In this document: piece by piece, positions 1 through 8,426 of the stretch
Layout of the letters: every line of letters starts with the position of its first letter
How positions within the stretch are numbered: the stretch's first letter is position 1
Source of the DNA: Aquamicrobium sp.
GTDB lineage: Bacteria; Pseudomonadota; Alphaproteobacteria; Rhizobiales; Rhizobiaceae
Direction of reading: 5' to 3'
Assembly (NCBI RefSeq): GCF_023954335.1
Contig: NZ_JAMLIE010000001.1
Location: 1,116,001-1,180,000, forward strand
Length of the DNA: 64,000 bases
Position numbers and translations under genes: made by a program
Notes under the pieces: generated by a model
The model's input: the letters and a program-made list of their open reading frames with translations, nothing else
The model's database searches: none
What the model was told of the DNA's origin: nothing

Positions 1-364
1 CGAGGACAAGCAGCGGCGCGAGCTGGTCGAGGCCCGCAACCAGGCCGAGGCGCTTGCCCATTCGGCGGAGAAGTCGCTGAAGGACTATGGCGACAAGGTC
101 TCCGCCGACGACCGCAAGGCGATCGAGGACGCGCTCGCCGCGCTGCGCTCGGCCGCCGAGGGTGACGACGTCGAGGAGATCAAGGCGAAGTCCAACGCCC
201 TCGCCGAGGCCTCGATGAAGCTTGGCCAGGCGATGTACGAGGCCAGCCAGGCCGAGAGCGCCGAGGCCGACGCCGCTTCCGACGCCGCCAAGGGCGGCGA
301 CGACGTGGTCGACGCCGATTTCGAGGAAATCGACGACGACGGCGACAAGAAGAAGTCCGCCTGA
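1..364 (+). CDS. dnaK: Molecular chaperone DnaK, C-terminal part (5' end outside window)
   Basis: About 120 codons are visible, in frame from base 2 to the TGA at 362-364. They encode the end of the substrate-binding domain: the charged helical lid (KDYGDKVSADDRKAIEDAL, then a long Ala/Glu/Lys helix) and the acidic tail (FEEIDDDGDKKKSA) typical of alphaproteobacterial DnaK. Hsp70 DnaK binds exposed hydrophobic segments in the cytoplasm under ATP control with DnaJ and GrpE. dnaJ follows 186 bp downstream, the usual order. A hairpin terminator lies just after the stop, so dnaJ probably also has some expression of its own. The ATPase domain is not in the window. Confidence 0.95.
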   Translation, partial: EDKQRRELVEARNQAEALAHSAEKSLKDYGDKVSADDRKAIEDALAALRSAAEGDDVEEIKAKSNALAEASMKLGQAMYEASQAESAEADAASDAAKGGDDVVDADFEEIDDDGDKKKSA

Positions 365-387
365 TCCGTTCGGGCCGCACGATCGAG

Positions 388-411
388 AACCCGGCCTTGC
401 GCCGGGTTTTC
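388..411 (+). terminator. Rho-independent terminator after dnaK
   Basis: Stem AACCCGGC (388-395) pairs perfectly with GCCGGGTT (401-408) around a 5-nt loop and runs into TTTT. It lies 24 bp after the dnaK stop and probably lowers dnaJ expression relative to dnaK. Confidence 0.8.
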
Positions 412-550
412 GTTATCCACTTGAAGGCGGTTTGATGCCCGCCGGCTATGGCATATCGGGCCAAGGCTCACTAAATCGTCGGACGTGGACAACGTCCAGC
501 CCGATGCCCGAATCGGGGCCTGAACCGAGGCGGATTGCCCAGGAAGCAAC

Positions 551-1672
551 ATGAAGGCTGATTTCTACGAGACGCTTGGTGTCGCCCGCGGCGCGGACGA
601 GAAGGAGCTGAAGAGCGCGTTCCGCAAGCTCGCCATGCAGTTCCATCCCGATCGCAACCCCGGCGACGAGGCCTGCGAGCACAGGTTCAAGGAAATCAAC
701 GAGGCCTATGAGTGCCTCAAGGACCCGCAGAAGCGTGCCGCCTACGACCGCTTCGGCCATGCCGCCTTCGAGAACGGCGCCGGCGCGGGCGGCCCCGGTT
801 TTGCGGGCGGCGGCTTCGCCGACATCTTCGAGGACATCTTCGGCGAGATGATGGGGCGGCGCGGCCGCTCCTCCGGCGGGCGCGAGCGCGGGGCAGACCT
901 GCGCTACAATATGGAGATCACCCTCGAGGAGGCCTTCACCGGCAAGACGGCGCAGATTCACGTCCCGGCGTCCGTCTCGTGCGAGGAATGCTCCGGCACC
1001 GGGGCCAGGCCCGGCACCCAGCCCGTCACCTGCGCCATGTGCTCCGGCTCGGGCCGCGTCCGCGCCGCGCAAGGGTTCTTCTCCATCGAGCGCACCTGCC
1101 CGCAATGCCAGGGCCGCGGCCAGACCATCCAGGACCCGTGCGGCAAGTGCAACGGCCAGGGGCGGGTCACCGAGGAGCGCTCGCTCTCGGTCAACATTCC
1201 CGCCGGCATCGAGGACGGCACCCGCATCCGGCTCGCCGGCGAGGGCGAGGCCGGCTATCGCGGCGGCCCGGCGGGTGACCTCTACATCTTCCTGTCGGTC
1301 AAGCCGCACGAGCTGTTCCAGCGCGACGGCGCGGACCTGTTCTGCAAGGCGCCGATCTCGATGACGACCGCCGCGCTCGGCGGCTCGTTCGAGGTGACGA
1401 CGCTCGACGGCTCGCAGACGCGGGTCAAGGTTCCCGAAGGCACCCAGAACGGCAAGCAGTTCCGCCTGCGCGGCAAGGGCATGCCGGTGCTGCGCCAGCC
1501 GTCGATCGGCGATCTCTACATCCAGGTCGCCATCGAGACGCCGCAGAACCTGACGCGCCGCCAGCGCGAGCTGCTGGAGGAGTTCGAGAAGATCTCCTCG
1601 AAGGAGAACAACCCGCAATCGACCGGCTTCTTCGCCCGGATGAAGGATTTCTTCGATTCCTCCGGCGCGTGA
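551..1672 (+). CDS. dnaJ: Chaperone protein DnaJ
   Basis: Hsp40 co-chaperone that stimulates DnaK ATP hydrolysis and delivers unfolded substrates in the cytoplasm. The 373 aa match the family length. The N-terminal J domain carries the HPD motif at H32-P33-D34. A Gly/Phe-rich linker follows at about 75-100. The zinc-binding region has four CxxCxGxG repeats beginning at C144, C161, C183 and C197. The C-terminal beta-sandwich substrate domains complete the protein. The start is the ATG directly before the conserved KADFYETLGV sequence. All parts are intact. It sits downstream of dnaK and upstream of pmtA, an arrangement known in rhizobia. Confidence 0.98.
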   Translation: MKADFYETLGVARGADEKELKSAFRKLAMQFHPDRNPGDEACEHRFKEINEAYECLKDPQKRAAYDRFGHAAFENGAGAGGPGFAGGGFADIFEDIFGEMMGRRGRSSGGRERGADLRYNMEITLEEAFTGKTAQIHVPASVSCEECSGTGARPGTQPVTCAMCSGSGRVRAAQGFFSIERTCPQCQGRGQTIQDPCGKCNGQGRVTEERSLSVNIPAGIEDGTRIRLAGEGEAGYRGGPAGDLYIFLSVKPHELFQRDGADLFCKAPISMTTAALGGSFEVTTLDGSQTRVKVPEGTQNGKQFRLRGKGMPVLRQPSIGDLYIQVAIETPQNLTRRQRELLEEFEKISSKENNPQSTGFFARMKDFFDSSGA

Positions 1673-1820
1673 GGTACGGTAGGAAACGCCTGGGTGGAGC
1701 GCGGAAAAGTGTGCGGCGGCGAGGTGTGCCCTTCACAAATTCCACATCCGCCCTTGAATCGGCGCTTTCAAGGTTTACTGTAGGGAAAGCGACTTTTCCT
1801 GTTCTGGAGACGACATCCTT

Positions 1821-2426
1821 ATGGCCCACGGCAAGCTTCGCCAGTCGCTCGCGCGGCGCTTCGATGAAGAACTGCGCTTCTTCAAGGGCTGGATGGACAA
1901 GCCGCGCGCCGTCGGGGCGATCGTGCCGACCAGCGGCGTCACCGCGCGCAAGATGGCCTCGGTGGTCAATCCCGCCTCGGGCCTGCCGGTGCTGGAGCTC
2001 GGGCCGGGAACGGGCGTCATCACCAAGGCCATTCTTCAGGCCGGGGTGAAGCCGGAAAATCTGTGGTCGATCGAATATTCCGAGGATTTCGTCCGCCACC
2101 TGCGCAACGCCTATCCGGGCGTCAACATCATCCAGGGCGACGCCTTCGACCTCGACACGACGCTCGGCGACCAGCGCGACACGGTCTTCGATTCGGTCGT
2201 TTCCGGCGTGCCGCTGCTCAACTTCCCCGTCGAGAGGCGCGTCGCCTATGTCGAGGACCTGCTCGACCGCCTGCCGCCGGGGCGGCCCATCGTGCAGATC
2301 ACCTACGGCCCGGTCTCGCCGGTTCCCGTCGGCCGCGGCAACTATTCGGTCGAGCATTTCGACTTCATCCTGCGCAACATCCCGCCGAGCCGGCTGTGGA
2401 TCTACCGCCGCGGCCCCGCCGCCTGA
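1821..2426 (+). CDS. pmtA: Phosphatidylethanolamine N-methyltransferase PmtA
   Basis: SAM-dependent methyltransferase expected to methylate phosphatidylethanolamine stepwise to phosphatidylcholine at the inner membrane surface, a pathway known in rhizobia and Brucella. The 201-aa protein begins with the family N-terminus (FDEELRFFKGWMDKPRAVGAI), followed by the class I SAM-binding motif LELGPGTGV at about residue 59, and ends with the IPPSRLWIYRR sequence typical of PmtA. There is no signal peptide or membrane segment, as usual for this peripheral enzyme. The gene has 148 bp of upstream space for its own promoter after dnaJ. The dnaJ-pmtA order supports the assignment. Confidence 0.92.
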   Translation: MAHGKLRQSLARRFDEELRFFKGWMDKPRAVGAIVPTSGVTARKMASVVNPASGLPVLELGPGTGVITKAILQAGVKPENLWSIEYSEDFVRHLRNAYPGVNIIQGDAFDLDTTLGDQRDTVFDSVVSGVPLLNFPVERRVAYVEDLLDRLPPGRPIVQITYGPVSPVPVGRGNYSVEHFDFILRNIPPSRLWIYRRGPAA

Positions 2427-2506
2427 CGACGGCAGGCCCCGCGCCTTTGACACGGCCCCGTCCTCGGCTTAGGACAAGCCGATCTCAACGGGAGCCGTGA
2501 ACCGCA

Positions 2507-3094
2507 ATGACGCCGAAGATCCTCGTCTTCGCCGGGTCGATCCGCACCGGCGCGTATAGCGGCAAGACCGCCGACATCGCCCAGAAGGAGCTGGCGCAGC
2601 AGGGGGCGGAAGTCACCCGCATCTCGCTCGCCGACTATCCGCTGCCGATCATGGACGAGGACCTCGAGGCCGAGAAGGGCATCCCCGAGAATGCCTTGAA
2701 GCTCGCGCGCCTGTTCGTCGCCCATGACGGCATCCTGATCGCGACGCCGGAATATAACGGCTCCGTCCCGCCGCTGCTGAAGAACGCCATCGACTGGATC
2801 AGCCGGGTCCGCGAGGACGGCGGCAAGCCGCTTCGCCCCATTCCCGGCCGGGTGGTGGCGCTGTGCTCGTCCTCCAACGGCCATTTCGCCGGCATCCGCT
2901 CGGCCTCGCATCTGCGGCAGATCCTCGCCCACATCCAGATGGACGTGATCGCGCCGCAGCTTTCGGTGCCGAACGGCGCCGAGGCGTTCGACGAGGATGG
3001 CGAGTTCGTGCCCGAGCGGCTGCGCAAGACCATGACCCAGGTCTGCGCCGCGCTGATCGAGCGCGCCTGGCTGGTTTCGGGAAGGACGCGCTGA
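2507..3094 (+). CDS. NADPH-dependent FMN reductase family protein
   Basis: 195-aa flavodoxin-fold oxidoreductase of the NADPH-dependent FMN/azoreductase-like family, expected to be a soluble FMN-binding quinone, flavin or azo reductase. The phosphate-binding loop FAGSIRTGAYSGK lies at the N-terminus and the flavin-contact motif ATPEYNGSVPPLLKNAIDW is at about residues 84-102. The gene ends 1 bp before the pyrF start, so the two are probably translated from one mRNA. The physiological electron acceptor cannot be predicted. Confidence 0.87.
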   Translation: MTPKILVFAGSIRTGAYSGKTADIAQKELAQQGAEVTRISLADYPLPIMDEDLEAEKGIPENALKLARLFVAHDGILIATPEYNGSVPPLLKNAIDWISRVREDGGKPLRPIPGRVVALCSSSNGHFAGIRSASHLRQILAHIQMDVIAPQLSVPNGAEAFDEDGEFVPERLRKTMTQVCAALIERAWLVSGRTR

Positions 3095-3095
3095 G

Positions 3096-3794
3096 ATGGG
3101 CAACGCAAGCGAACGGCTGATCGTCGGGCTCGACCTTCCTTCCCTCGCCGAGGCCGAAAGGGCGGTGCGCGAGCTCGACGGCCTCGTCTCCTTCTACAAG
3201 ATCGGCTACCGGCTGGTCTTCGCCAGCGGGCTGGACTTCGCCCGCGACCTCGCCGCCGAGGGCAAGCGCGTCTTCCTCGACATGAAGCTGCTCGACATCG
3301 ACAACACCGTCGCCGAGGGCGTCGAGAGCGTGGCAAAGCTCGGCGTCTCGATGCTGACGCTGCATGCCTATCCCAAGGCGATGCGGGCGGCGGTCGCGGC
3401 CGCGCGCGGCTCGAACCTCACCCTGCTCGGCGTCACCGTCCTGACCTCGATGGACGAGGCCGACCTCAGCGATGCGGGCTATTCGAACACCACGCCCGGG
3501 GAACTCGTCGCGCGCCGGGCGCGGCAGGCCCTGGAGGCCGGCATGGGCGGCATCGTCTGCTCGGCCGCCGAGGCAGCCGCCGTGCGCGCCATCGTCGGAC
3601 CGGGCATGGCGGTGGTGACGCCGGGCATCCGCCCGGCCGGTGCCGAGCGCGGCGACCAGAAGCGGGTGATGACGCCGGCCGACGCGCTTGCCGCAGGGGC
3701 GAGCCACCTCGTCGTCGCCCGGCCGATCGTCGCCGCGCCGGACCGGCGCGCGGCCGCGGCCGCGATCCTGTCGGAAATGGAGGCCGCCGCCTGA
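3096..3794 (+). CDS. pyrF: Orotidine 5'-phosphate decarboxylase
   Basis: Final enzyme of de novo UMP synthesis; it decarboxylates OMP in the cytoplasm. The 232 aa fit the short bacterial PyrF type. Visible motifs are LIVGLDLPS at the N-terminus, the catalytic DMKLLDIDNT segment (Asp-Lys-Asp array) at about residues 62-71, and the phosphate-binding GIRPAGAERGDQKRV and SHLVVARPI segments near the C-terminus. It follows the flavin reductase gene by 1 bp and precedes the DUF1330 gene by 27 bp with a GGAGGAG ribosome-binding site, so the set reads as an operon. Confidence 0.96.
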   Translation: MGNASERLIVGLDLPSLAEAERAVRELDGLVSFYKIGYRLVFASGLDFARDLAAEGKRVFLDMKLLDIDNTVAEGVESVAKLGVSMLTLHAYPKAMRAAVAAARGSNLTLLGVTVLTSMDEADLSDAGYSNTTPGELVARRARQALEAGMGGIVCSAAEAAAVRAIVGPGMAVVTPGIRPAGAERGDQKRVMTPADALAAGASHLVVARPIVAAPDRRAAAAAILSEMEAAA

Positions 3795-3821
3795 CCGGCG
3801 GCCGATGAGGAGGAGAGGACC

Positions 3822-4115
3822 ATGTCCAAGGCTTACTGGATCGCCCATGTCGATGTGAACGATCCCGAGCGATACAAGGATTATGTCGCGACCGCCAAGC
3901 CCGCCTTCGAGAAGCACGGCGCGCGGTTTCTCGCGCGCGGCGGCGCCTGCCGGGCGCTTGAAGGGCAGGGGCGCGCCCGCAACGTGGTGATCGAGTTCCC
4001 CTCGATGCAGGCCGCGCTCGACTGCTACCACTCGCCCGACTACCAGGCCGCCAAGGCGATCCGCGTCACCGTCGCCGATGCCGAGATGGTCGTCGTCGAA
4101 GGCTTCGAGGACTGA
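3822..4115 (+). CDS. DUF1330 family protein
   Basis: 97-aa protein of the DUF1330 family, a small dimeric ferredoxin-like fold with no established reaction. It starts MSKAYWIAHVDVNDPERYKDY and contains the family core EFPSMQAALDCYHSPDYQAAKAIR. A strong ribosome-binding site (GGAGGAG) precedes the ATG. It is probably co-transcribed with pyrF. Its TGA at 4113-4115 is in the same reading frame as the downstream acetyltransferase, and no other stop separates the two. Confidence 0.9.
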   Translation: MSKAYWIAHVDVNDPERYKDYVATAKPAFEKHGARFLARGGACRALEGQGRARNVVIEFPSMQAALDCYHSPDYQAAKAIRVTVADAEMVVVEGFED

Positions 4116-4118
4116 TCC

Positions 4119-4700
4119 ATCGCAAGGGCGACTGTCGATCTTCCGGCCACGCCGGCAGGCTATAGCATCCGCGCCCGTCGCGTCGGCGATGACACGGCGC
4201 TGCTCGGCATAGAGAACCGCGCAGCAAGCCTGTTCCGCGACCACGGCTACCCCGCCATCGCCGACGCCCCGCTCGCCGGTATTGCCGCGCTGCACCATCT
4301 GTTCGACGGCGCCGAGGTCTGGGTCGCGGTCACTCAGGACGACGACGCACCCGCCGGCTACGCCGTCGCCGGCCCGCTCGCCGGCTTCTTCCATCTGCGC
4401 GAGCTGTCGGTCGATCCCGCCCATGGCAGGCGCGGCGTCGGCGCGGCGCTGGTCGGAGCGGTGCTCGCGGCCGCGGAACGGGCCGGCTGCGACGGCGTCA
4501 GCCTCACTACCTTCCGATTCGTCCCGTTCAACCGGCCGTTCTATGCGCGCCTCGGCTTCGGCGAGCTGCCGCTCGAGGCCGCGCCGCCACCCTTGCGCGC
4601 CGTCTTCGCCCGCGAGCTGCCGCAAGGGGTTGATATGAAAGAGCGCCTGCTGATGCTGCACCGCCTGCCGAGGCACGATCCGGAACCGGCGGCAAGGTAG
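4119..4700 (+). CDS. GNAT family acetyltransferase lacking an ordinary start codon
   Basis: The open frame after the DUF1330 stop encodes a full GNAT-type N-acetyltransferase: the N-terminal strand GYSIRARRVGDDTALLGIE, acetyl-CoA-binding motif A HLRELSVDPAHGRRGVGAAL at about residues 88-107, and a C-terminal RPFYARLGF motif. The domain begins at about 4140. No ATG, GTG or TTG occurs in frame until the GTG at 4461, which is already past the acetyl-CoA site and would give a non-functional 79-aa fragment. Possibilities are a rare start (ATC at 4119), readthrough of the DUF1330 TGA, a lost start codon (recent pseudogene), or a sequencing error. The coordinate 4119 is nominal. The substrate is unknown. 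Confidence 0.6.
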   Translation: MARATVDLPATPAGYSIRARRVGDDTALLGIENRAASLFRDHGYPAIADAPLAGIAALHHLFDGAEVWVAVTQDDDAPAGYAVAGPLAGFFHLRELSVDPAHGRRGVGAALVGAVLAAAERAGCDGVSLTTFRFVPFNRPFYARLGFGELPLEAAPPPLRAVFARELPQGVDMKERLLMLHRLPRHDPEPAAR

Positions 4701-4818
4701 TTTTATTGCGTTTGTCGCCTATTGCATGGCAGCAAAAGACTGTTAGCTTTTGCAGCGTAGCATTTTCCTTGCCCGGCTGATCATGCGTCGCCGCCGGGGG
4801 CAGGATCGGGGATACTGA

Positions 4819-6096
4819 ATGTACTATCAGATCTATGAGCTGAACCACGCCGCCTTGCAGCCCTTCCGCGCCCTGGCCGACGCGACCAAGCTCTTCTACC
4901 AGAACCCGCTCAACCCGCTTTCGGCGACGCCGGTCGGGCGCGCAGTCTCGGCGGCGGCCGAAGTGTTCGAGCGCACCACGCGCCGCTACGGCAAGCCCGC
5001 CTTCGACCTCCCCACCACCACCGTCGACGGCGCCGAGGTCGGCGTCGAGGAGAGGATCGTGTGGTCGCGCCCCTTCTGCGACCTGATCCATTTCCGCCGC
5101 GACCTGCCGCGCGCGCGCCGGGCCGACCCCAAGCTGCTGATCGTCGCGCCGATGTCCGGCCACTACGCAACGCTGCTGCGCGGGACGGTCGAGGCGATGA
5201 TGCCGCATGCCGAGGTCTACATCACCGACTGGACCGACGCGCGCATGGTGCCGCTTTCCGAAGGCCGGTTCGATCTCGACGACTATGTCGACTACATCAT
5301 CGGCATGTTCCACCATCTCGGCCCCGACACCCATGTCATGGCCGTATGCCAGCCCTCGGTTCCGGTCCTGTCGGCCGTTTCGCTGATGGAGGCGCGCGGC
5401 GATCCGCTTTCGCCCGCCTCGATGACGCTGATGGGCGGCCCGATCGACACGCGCCGCAACCCCACCGCCGTCAACCTTCTCGCCGAGAAGAAGGGCATCG
5501 AGTGGTTCCGCGACAACGTCATCATGCCGGTGCCATTTCCCAATCCCGGCTTCATGCGCGAGGTCTATCCGGGCTTCCTCCAGCTCTCTGGCTTCATGAG
5601 CATGAACCTCGACCGCCACCTGATCGCCCACAAGGACTTCTTCATGCATCTGGTGAAGAACGACGGCGACTCGGCCGAGAAGCACCGCGAGTTCTACGAC
5701 GAGTATCTCGCGGTCATGGACCTGACGGCTGAGTTCTATCTCCAGACGGTCGAGACCGTCTTCGTGCGCCACGACCTGCCCAAGGGCCAGATGAAGCATC
5801 GCGGCGAGCCGGTCGATCCGTCCGCCGTGCGCACCGTTGCGCTGCTGACCGTCGAGGGCGAGAACGACGACATCTCCGGCGTCGGCCAGACCCAGGCGAC
5901 GCATGATCTGTGCGTCAACATCCCCGATTCCATGCGCGGGCATCACCTCCAGTCGCGCGTCGGCCACTATGGCGTGTTCAACGGCTCGCGCTTCCGCGCC
6001 GAGATCGTGCCGCGCATCGTCGACTTCATGGCCACCCACGCCGCCAAGACGCGGCCGGCGGCCAAGCCCCGCCTCGTCAGCGTGAAGAACAGCTGA
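4819..6096 (+). CDS. phaZ: Intracellular polyhydroxyalkanoate depolymerase
   Basis: Cytoplasmic PhaZ that hydrolyses native PHB granules to hydroxybutyrate for reuse as carbon. The 425 aa agree with the intracellular depolymerase family. As in the Ralstonia enzyme, the nucleophile is a cysteine rather than serine: C177 in AVCQPSVPV. The probable acid is D350 or D351 in VEGENDDISGVGQ and the histidine is H383 in VGHYGVF. The N-terminal MYYQIYELNHAALQPFRALAD is characteristic, and there is no signal peptide. It appears monocistronic, with 118 bp upstream and a gene for an exported peptidase following. PHA storage is common in the inferred host group. Confidence 0.94.
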   Translation: MYYQIYELNHAALQPFRALADATKLFYQNPLNPLSATPVGRAVSAAAEVFERTTRRYGKPAFDLPTTTVDGAEVGVEERIVWSRPFCDLIHFRRDLPRARRADPKLLIVAPMSGHYATLLRGTVEAMMPHAEVYITDWTDARMVPLSEGRFDLDDYVDYIIGMFHHLGPDTHVMAVCQPSVPVLSAVSLMEARGDPLSPASMTLMGGPIDTRRNPTAVNLLAEKKGIEWFRDNVIMPVPFPNPGFMREVYPGFLQLSGFMSMNLDRHLIAHKDFFMHLVKNDGDSAEKHREFYDEYLAVMDLTAEFYLQTVETVFVRHDLPKGQMKHRGEPVDPSAVRTVALLTVEGENDDISGVGQTQATHDLCVNIPDSMRGHHLQSRVGHYGVFNGSRFRAEIVPRIVDFMATHAAKTRPAAKPRLVSVKNS

Positions 6097-6259
6097 CGGT
6101 TGCGGCCACTCCCCGCACTGTGGACATTGTGCCACAGCGCGGGGCCTATCCTCCGGCAAGGCCGCCTTCTCACGCTTCCGTCAATTGACGAGCCGCCCGA
6201 CTGCCCCTTAACGTTTCTTTAACGGCTAAAAGAATCGGTGAGATCGGGGTTTTGGGCGG

Positions 6260-6883
6260 ATGATGGCCACATTCAGCAGGTGGCGGCTGGGCATGTTCGC
6301 GGTTTCGGCGCTGGCCCTGACGGCGACCACCGGCACGACCACCCAAGCGGCAGGTCCCGGCACGATGGCGACCGGAGGGATGACCTCGCAGCCGATCGGC
6401 CATTACGAGTTCTGCCGCGCCAATGCCGACGAATGCGCCATCCGCACGCGGCGGCCCGGACCGCTGGCGCTGACCGACGCGCTGCGCGAGACCATTTCCG
6501 CGATCAACGCCGCGGTCAACGCGGCGGTGAAGCCGATGAGCGACTTCGACATCTATGGCCGCGACGAGGTCTGGGCCTATCCCGACCAGGGCGTCGGCGA
6601 CTGCGAGGACTACGTGCTCGAGAAGCGCCGGCAGCTCGCCGCCATCGGCGTGTCGCTGTCGAACCTGCTCATCACCGTCGTGCGCAAGCAGGACGGCGAG
6701 GGCCATGCCGTCCTGACGCTGCGCACCGACAAGGGCGACTTCATCCTCGACAACCTCAACGACGAGCTCCGCCTGTGGTACGAGACCGGCTACCGCTATC
6801 TCAAGCGGCAGTCGAGCGAGCACACCGGACGCTGGGTGACGCTGATCGAGGACCAGAACATGCTGGTCGGCGCGGTGCGCTGA
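6260..6883 (+). CDS. Exported transglutaminase-like cysteine peptidase (BTLCP family)
   Basis: 207-aa bacterial transglutaminase-like cysteine proteinase of the family commonly found in alphaproteobacteria, related to the LapG fold. An N-terminal hydrophobic stretch (MFAVSALALTATTGTTTQAA) looks like a signal peptide, so it is probably periplasmic. The catalytic triad is visible as C115 in GVGDCEDYV, H149 in GEGHAVLTL and D164 in ILDNLND. Family members are proposed to process surface or periplasmic proteins. No LapD/LapA partner is seen nearby, so the substrate is not assigned. Confidence 0.87.
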   Translation: MMATFSRWRLGMFAVSALALTATTGTTTQAAGPGTMATGGMTSQPIGHYEFCRANADECAIRTRRPGPLALTDALRETISAINAAVNAAVKPMSDFDIYGRDEVWAYPDQGVGDCEDYVLEKRRQLAAIGVSLSNLLITVVRKQDGEGHAVLTLRTDKGDFILDNLNDELRLWYETGYRYLKRQSSEHTGRWVTLIEDQNMLVGAVR

Positions 6884-6996
6884 ACCCGGCCTTTCCCGCC
6901 TCTCTTTGCCCTTTCGCGCTTTTTCGGTCTTGAATTGCGGCGTTGCAGCGATCATTAAGATCGCGAATTCATTGCCCGCGACGGAGAAGACGAAGA

Positions 6997-7377
6997 GTGG
7001 CGATCTACAAGGAAAGGAATTTCGCGGACCGCAGGCAGGCGGCCGACGAGGCGAAGAAGGCCCTGCTGGAGAAGTTCAAGGCGAGGCCGGCGGCGGACGA
7101 TCCCGCGGTCAAGGCGCGCGCCGCCGAAAGGAAGGCGACCGCGGAGGCGCGCGAGAAGCGCGAGGCCGAGCGCCGCGAGGAGAAGCGCCTGAGGGCGGAG
7201 CGGGAGGAGCGAGAGCGCGCCGAGCGCGAAGCTTCGGCCGAGGCGGCCGCCCGGGCCGAAGCGGAGGCCAAGGCCCAGGCCGAGCAGGACATGGTGGCGC
7301 GTGTGGTCGCCGACGAGGCGGAGCGCAAGGCCAAGCGCGACGCGCGCTATGCCGCGCGCAAGGCGCGCCAGAAGTAA
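6997..7377 (+). CDS. DUF6481 family highly charged helical protein
   Basis: The GTG at 6997 is preferred because GGAG lies about 10 nt upstream and the conserved sequence begins there (VAIYKERNFADRRQAADEAKK); a longer version from 6943 adds only an arginine-rich, unlikely leader. The 126-aa product is almost entirely Ala, Glu, Arg and Lys and is predicted to be one long helix or coiled coil ending in RDARYAARKARQK. It resembles the uncharacterised DUF6481 proteins of Rhizobiales. No function is known. It is convergent with the GGDEF gene that follows. Confidence 0.75.
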   Translation: MAIYKERNFADRRQAADEAKKALLEKFKARPAADDPAVKARAAERKATAEAREKREAERREEKRLRAEREERERAEREASAEAAARAEAEAKAQAEQDMVARVVADEAERKAKRDARYAARKARQK

Positions 7378-7408
7378 GACCGGTCTTTTTCCGCCTTGCC
7401 GGCCCGGC

Positions 7409-8191
7409 TCAGGCCGCGGCCTTTTCCGGGTTCTCGAAGACGACGCGGTTGCGGCCGCGCGCCTTCGCCTCGTAGAGGCGGCTGTCCGCCTCGCGCATCA
7501 GCTGCGACCATGACAGATGCGGGCGAAGCCGCGCCGCGCCGATGCTGACCGACAGCGGCAGATACTTGCCCTCGCCGGGCGAGAAGCGCAGCCCCTCGAC
7601 GCCGAGGCGGATGCGCTCGGCGACGATCAGCGCCTCGTCCTGCGTCGCGCCGGACAGGAAGGCTGCGAACTCCTCGCCGCCGATGCGGCCGACGATGTCG
7701 CCCGCGCGGACCCCCGAGCGGATCGCCTCCGCGATCATCAGCAGCGCGACGTCGCGCTGGGCGTGGCCGTGCGTGTCGTTGATGTACTTGAAGTGGTCGG
7801 CGTCGATGATCAGCATGACGCCGGTGTCGCTGCGCCGGCGGGTGCCCTTGAGCGCGGTGAAGAACGATTCGCGGTTGAGCAGCCCGGTCATGTCGTCGTG
7901 GCGGGCCTTTTCCGCCAGCTGCGCATGGGCGTGCGCCAGCTCCGCATGGGCCCTGGCGAGCCGCTCGTGCGCCGCCGTCACTTCGCCCAGCGCGTCGGCC
8001 AGCTTCTTCTTCTGCAGGAAGGTGTAGGCGCTGCCCGGCAGCGCGATGGCGAGCGTGCAGAACACCGCCATCAGCAGGGCGCTGCCCTCGACCACGCCGC
8101 CGATGGCCGGCACGATCGTCAGAACCAGAAGGAGCGACGCTGTAGCCGAGAGGATGGCGGTCAGCGTCGCCTTGGCGAGAACCTTCTTCAT
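7409..8191 (-). CDS. Membrane-anchored diguanylate cyclase (GGDEF)
   Basis: 260-aa protein with two N-terminal membrane helices (about residues 8-31 and 36-58), a short Ala/His/Leu-rich coiled coil (ERLARAHAELAHAHAQLAEKA) and one C-terminal GGDEF domain. The active site is GGEEF, which is compatible with cyclase activity making c-di-GMP from two GTP. The inhibitory I-site is present as RAGD five residues before GGEEF, so product feedback is expected. The first metal/nucleotide region reads DADHFKYINDTHGHAQRD. No periplasmic sensor domain is present. The signal is unknown. Confidence 0.92.
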   Translation of the reverse strand: MKKVLAKATLTAILSATASLLLVLTIVPAIGGVVEGSALLMAVFCTLAIALPGSAYTFLQKKKLADALGEVTAAHERLARAHAELAHAHAQLAEKARHDDMTGLLNRESFFTALKGTRRRSDTGVMLIIDADHFKYINDTHGHAQRDVALLMIAEAIRSGVRAGDIVGRIGGEEFAAFLSGATQDEALIVAERIRLGVEGLRFSPGEGKYLPLSVSIGAARLRPHLSWSQLMREADSRLYEAKARGRNRVVFENPEKAAA

Positions 8192-8318
8192 GGGTGATCC
8201 TTACGTTGCGGCGGCTACTTGCCAGACGAACGTGAACCCTCGCTTTCCCCGATGCGGCAAATTTGAAATATCGCGGTTTATCCCGCCGCCGCGCGCTTCA
8301 TTCGGCCGTGCAAATCGG

Positions 8319-8417
8319 CTAGAGCAGCGGGCATTCAAATGCCCGTTGCTCCCGCTGTTTGATTTAGCCGCATTTATGCGACTCTGGACGATTTCGTCCG
8401 GCTGCAAAATGCTCTAG
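8319..8417. repeat. Structured intergenic repeat, copy 1 (99 bp)
   Basis: Palindromic element bounded by the 8-bp inverted repeat CTAGAGCA / TGCTCTAG. Inside are at least three smaller inverted repeats: GGGCATT..AATGCCC, GCATTTATGC, and GGACGA-TT-TCGTCC. It ends 9 bp before the start codon of the downstream nucleotidase gene. A second copy in the opposite orientation lies at 50934-51035. Several paired positions differ between the copies in a way that keeps pairing. Confidence 0.8.
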
Positions 8418-8426
8418 GCACAAGCC

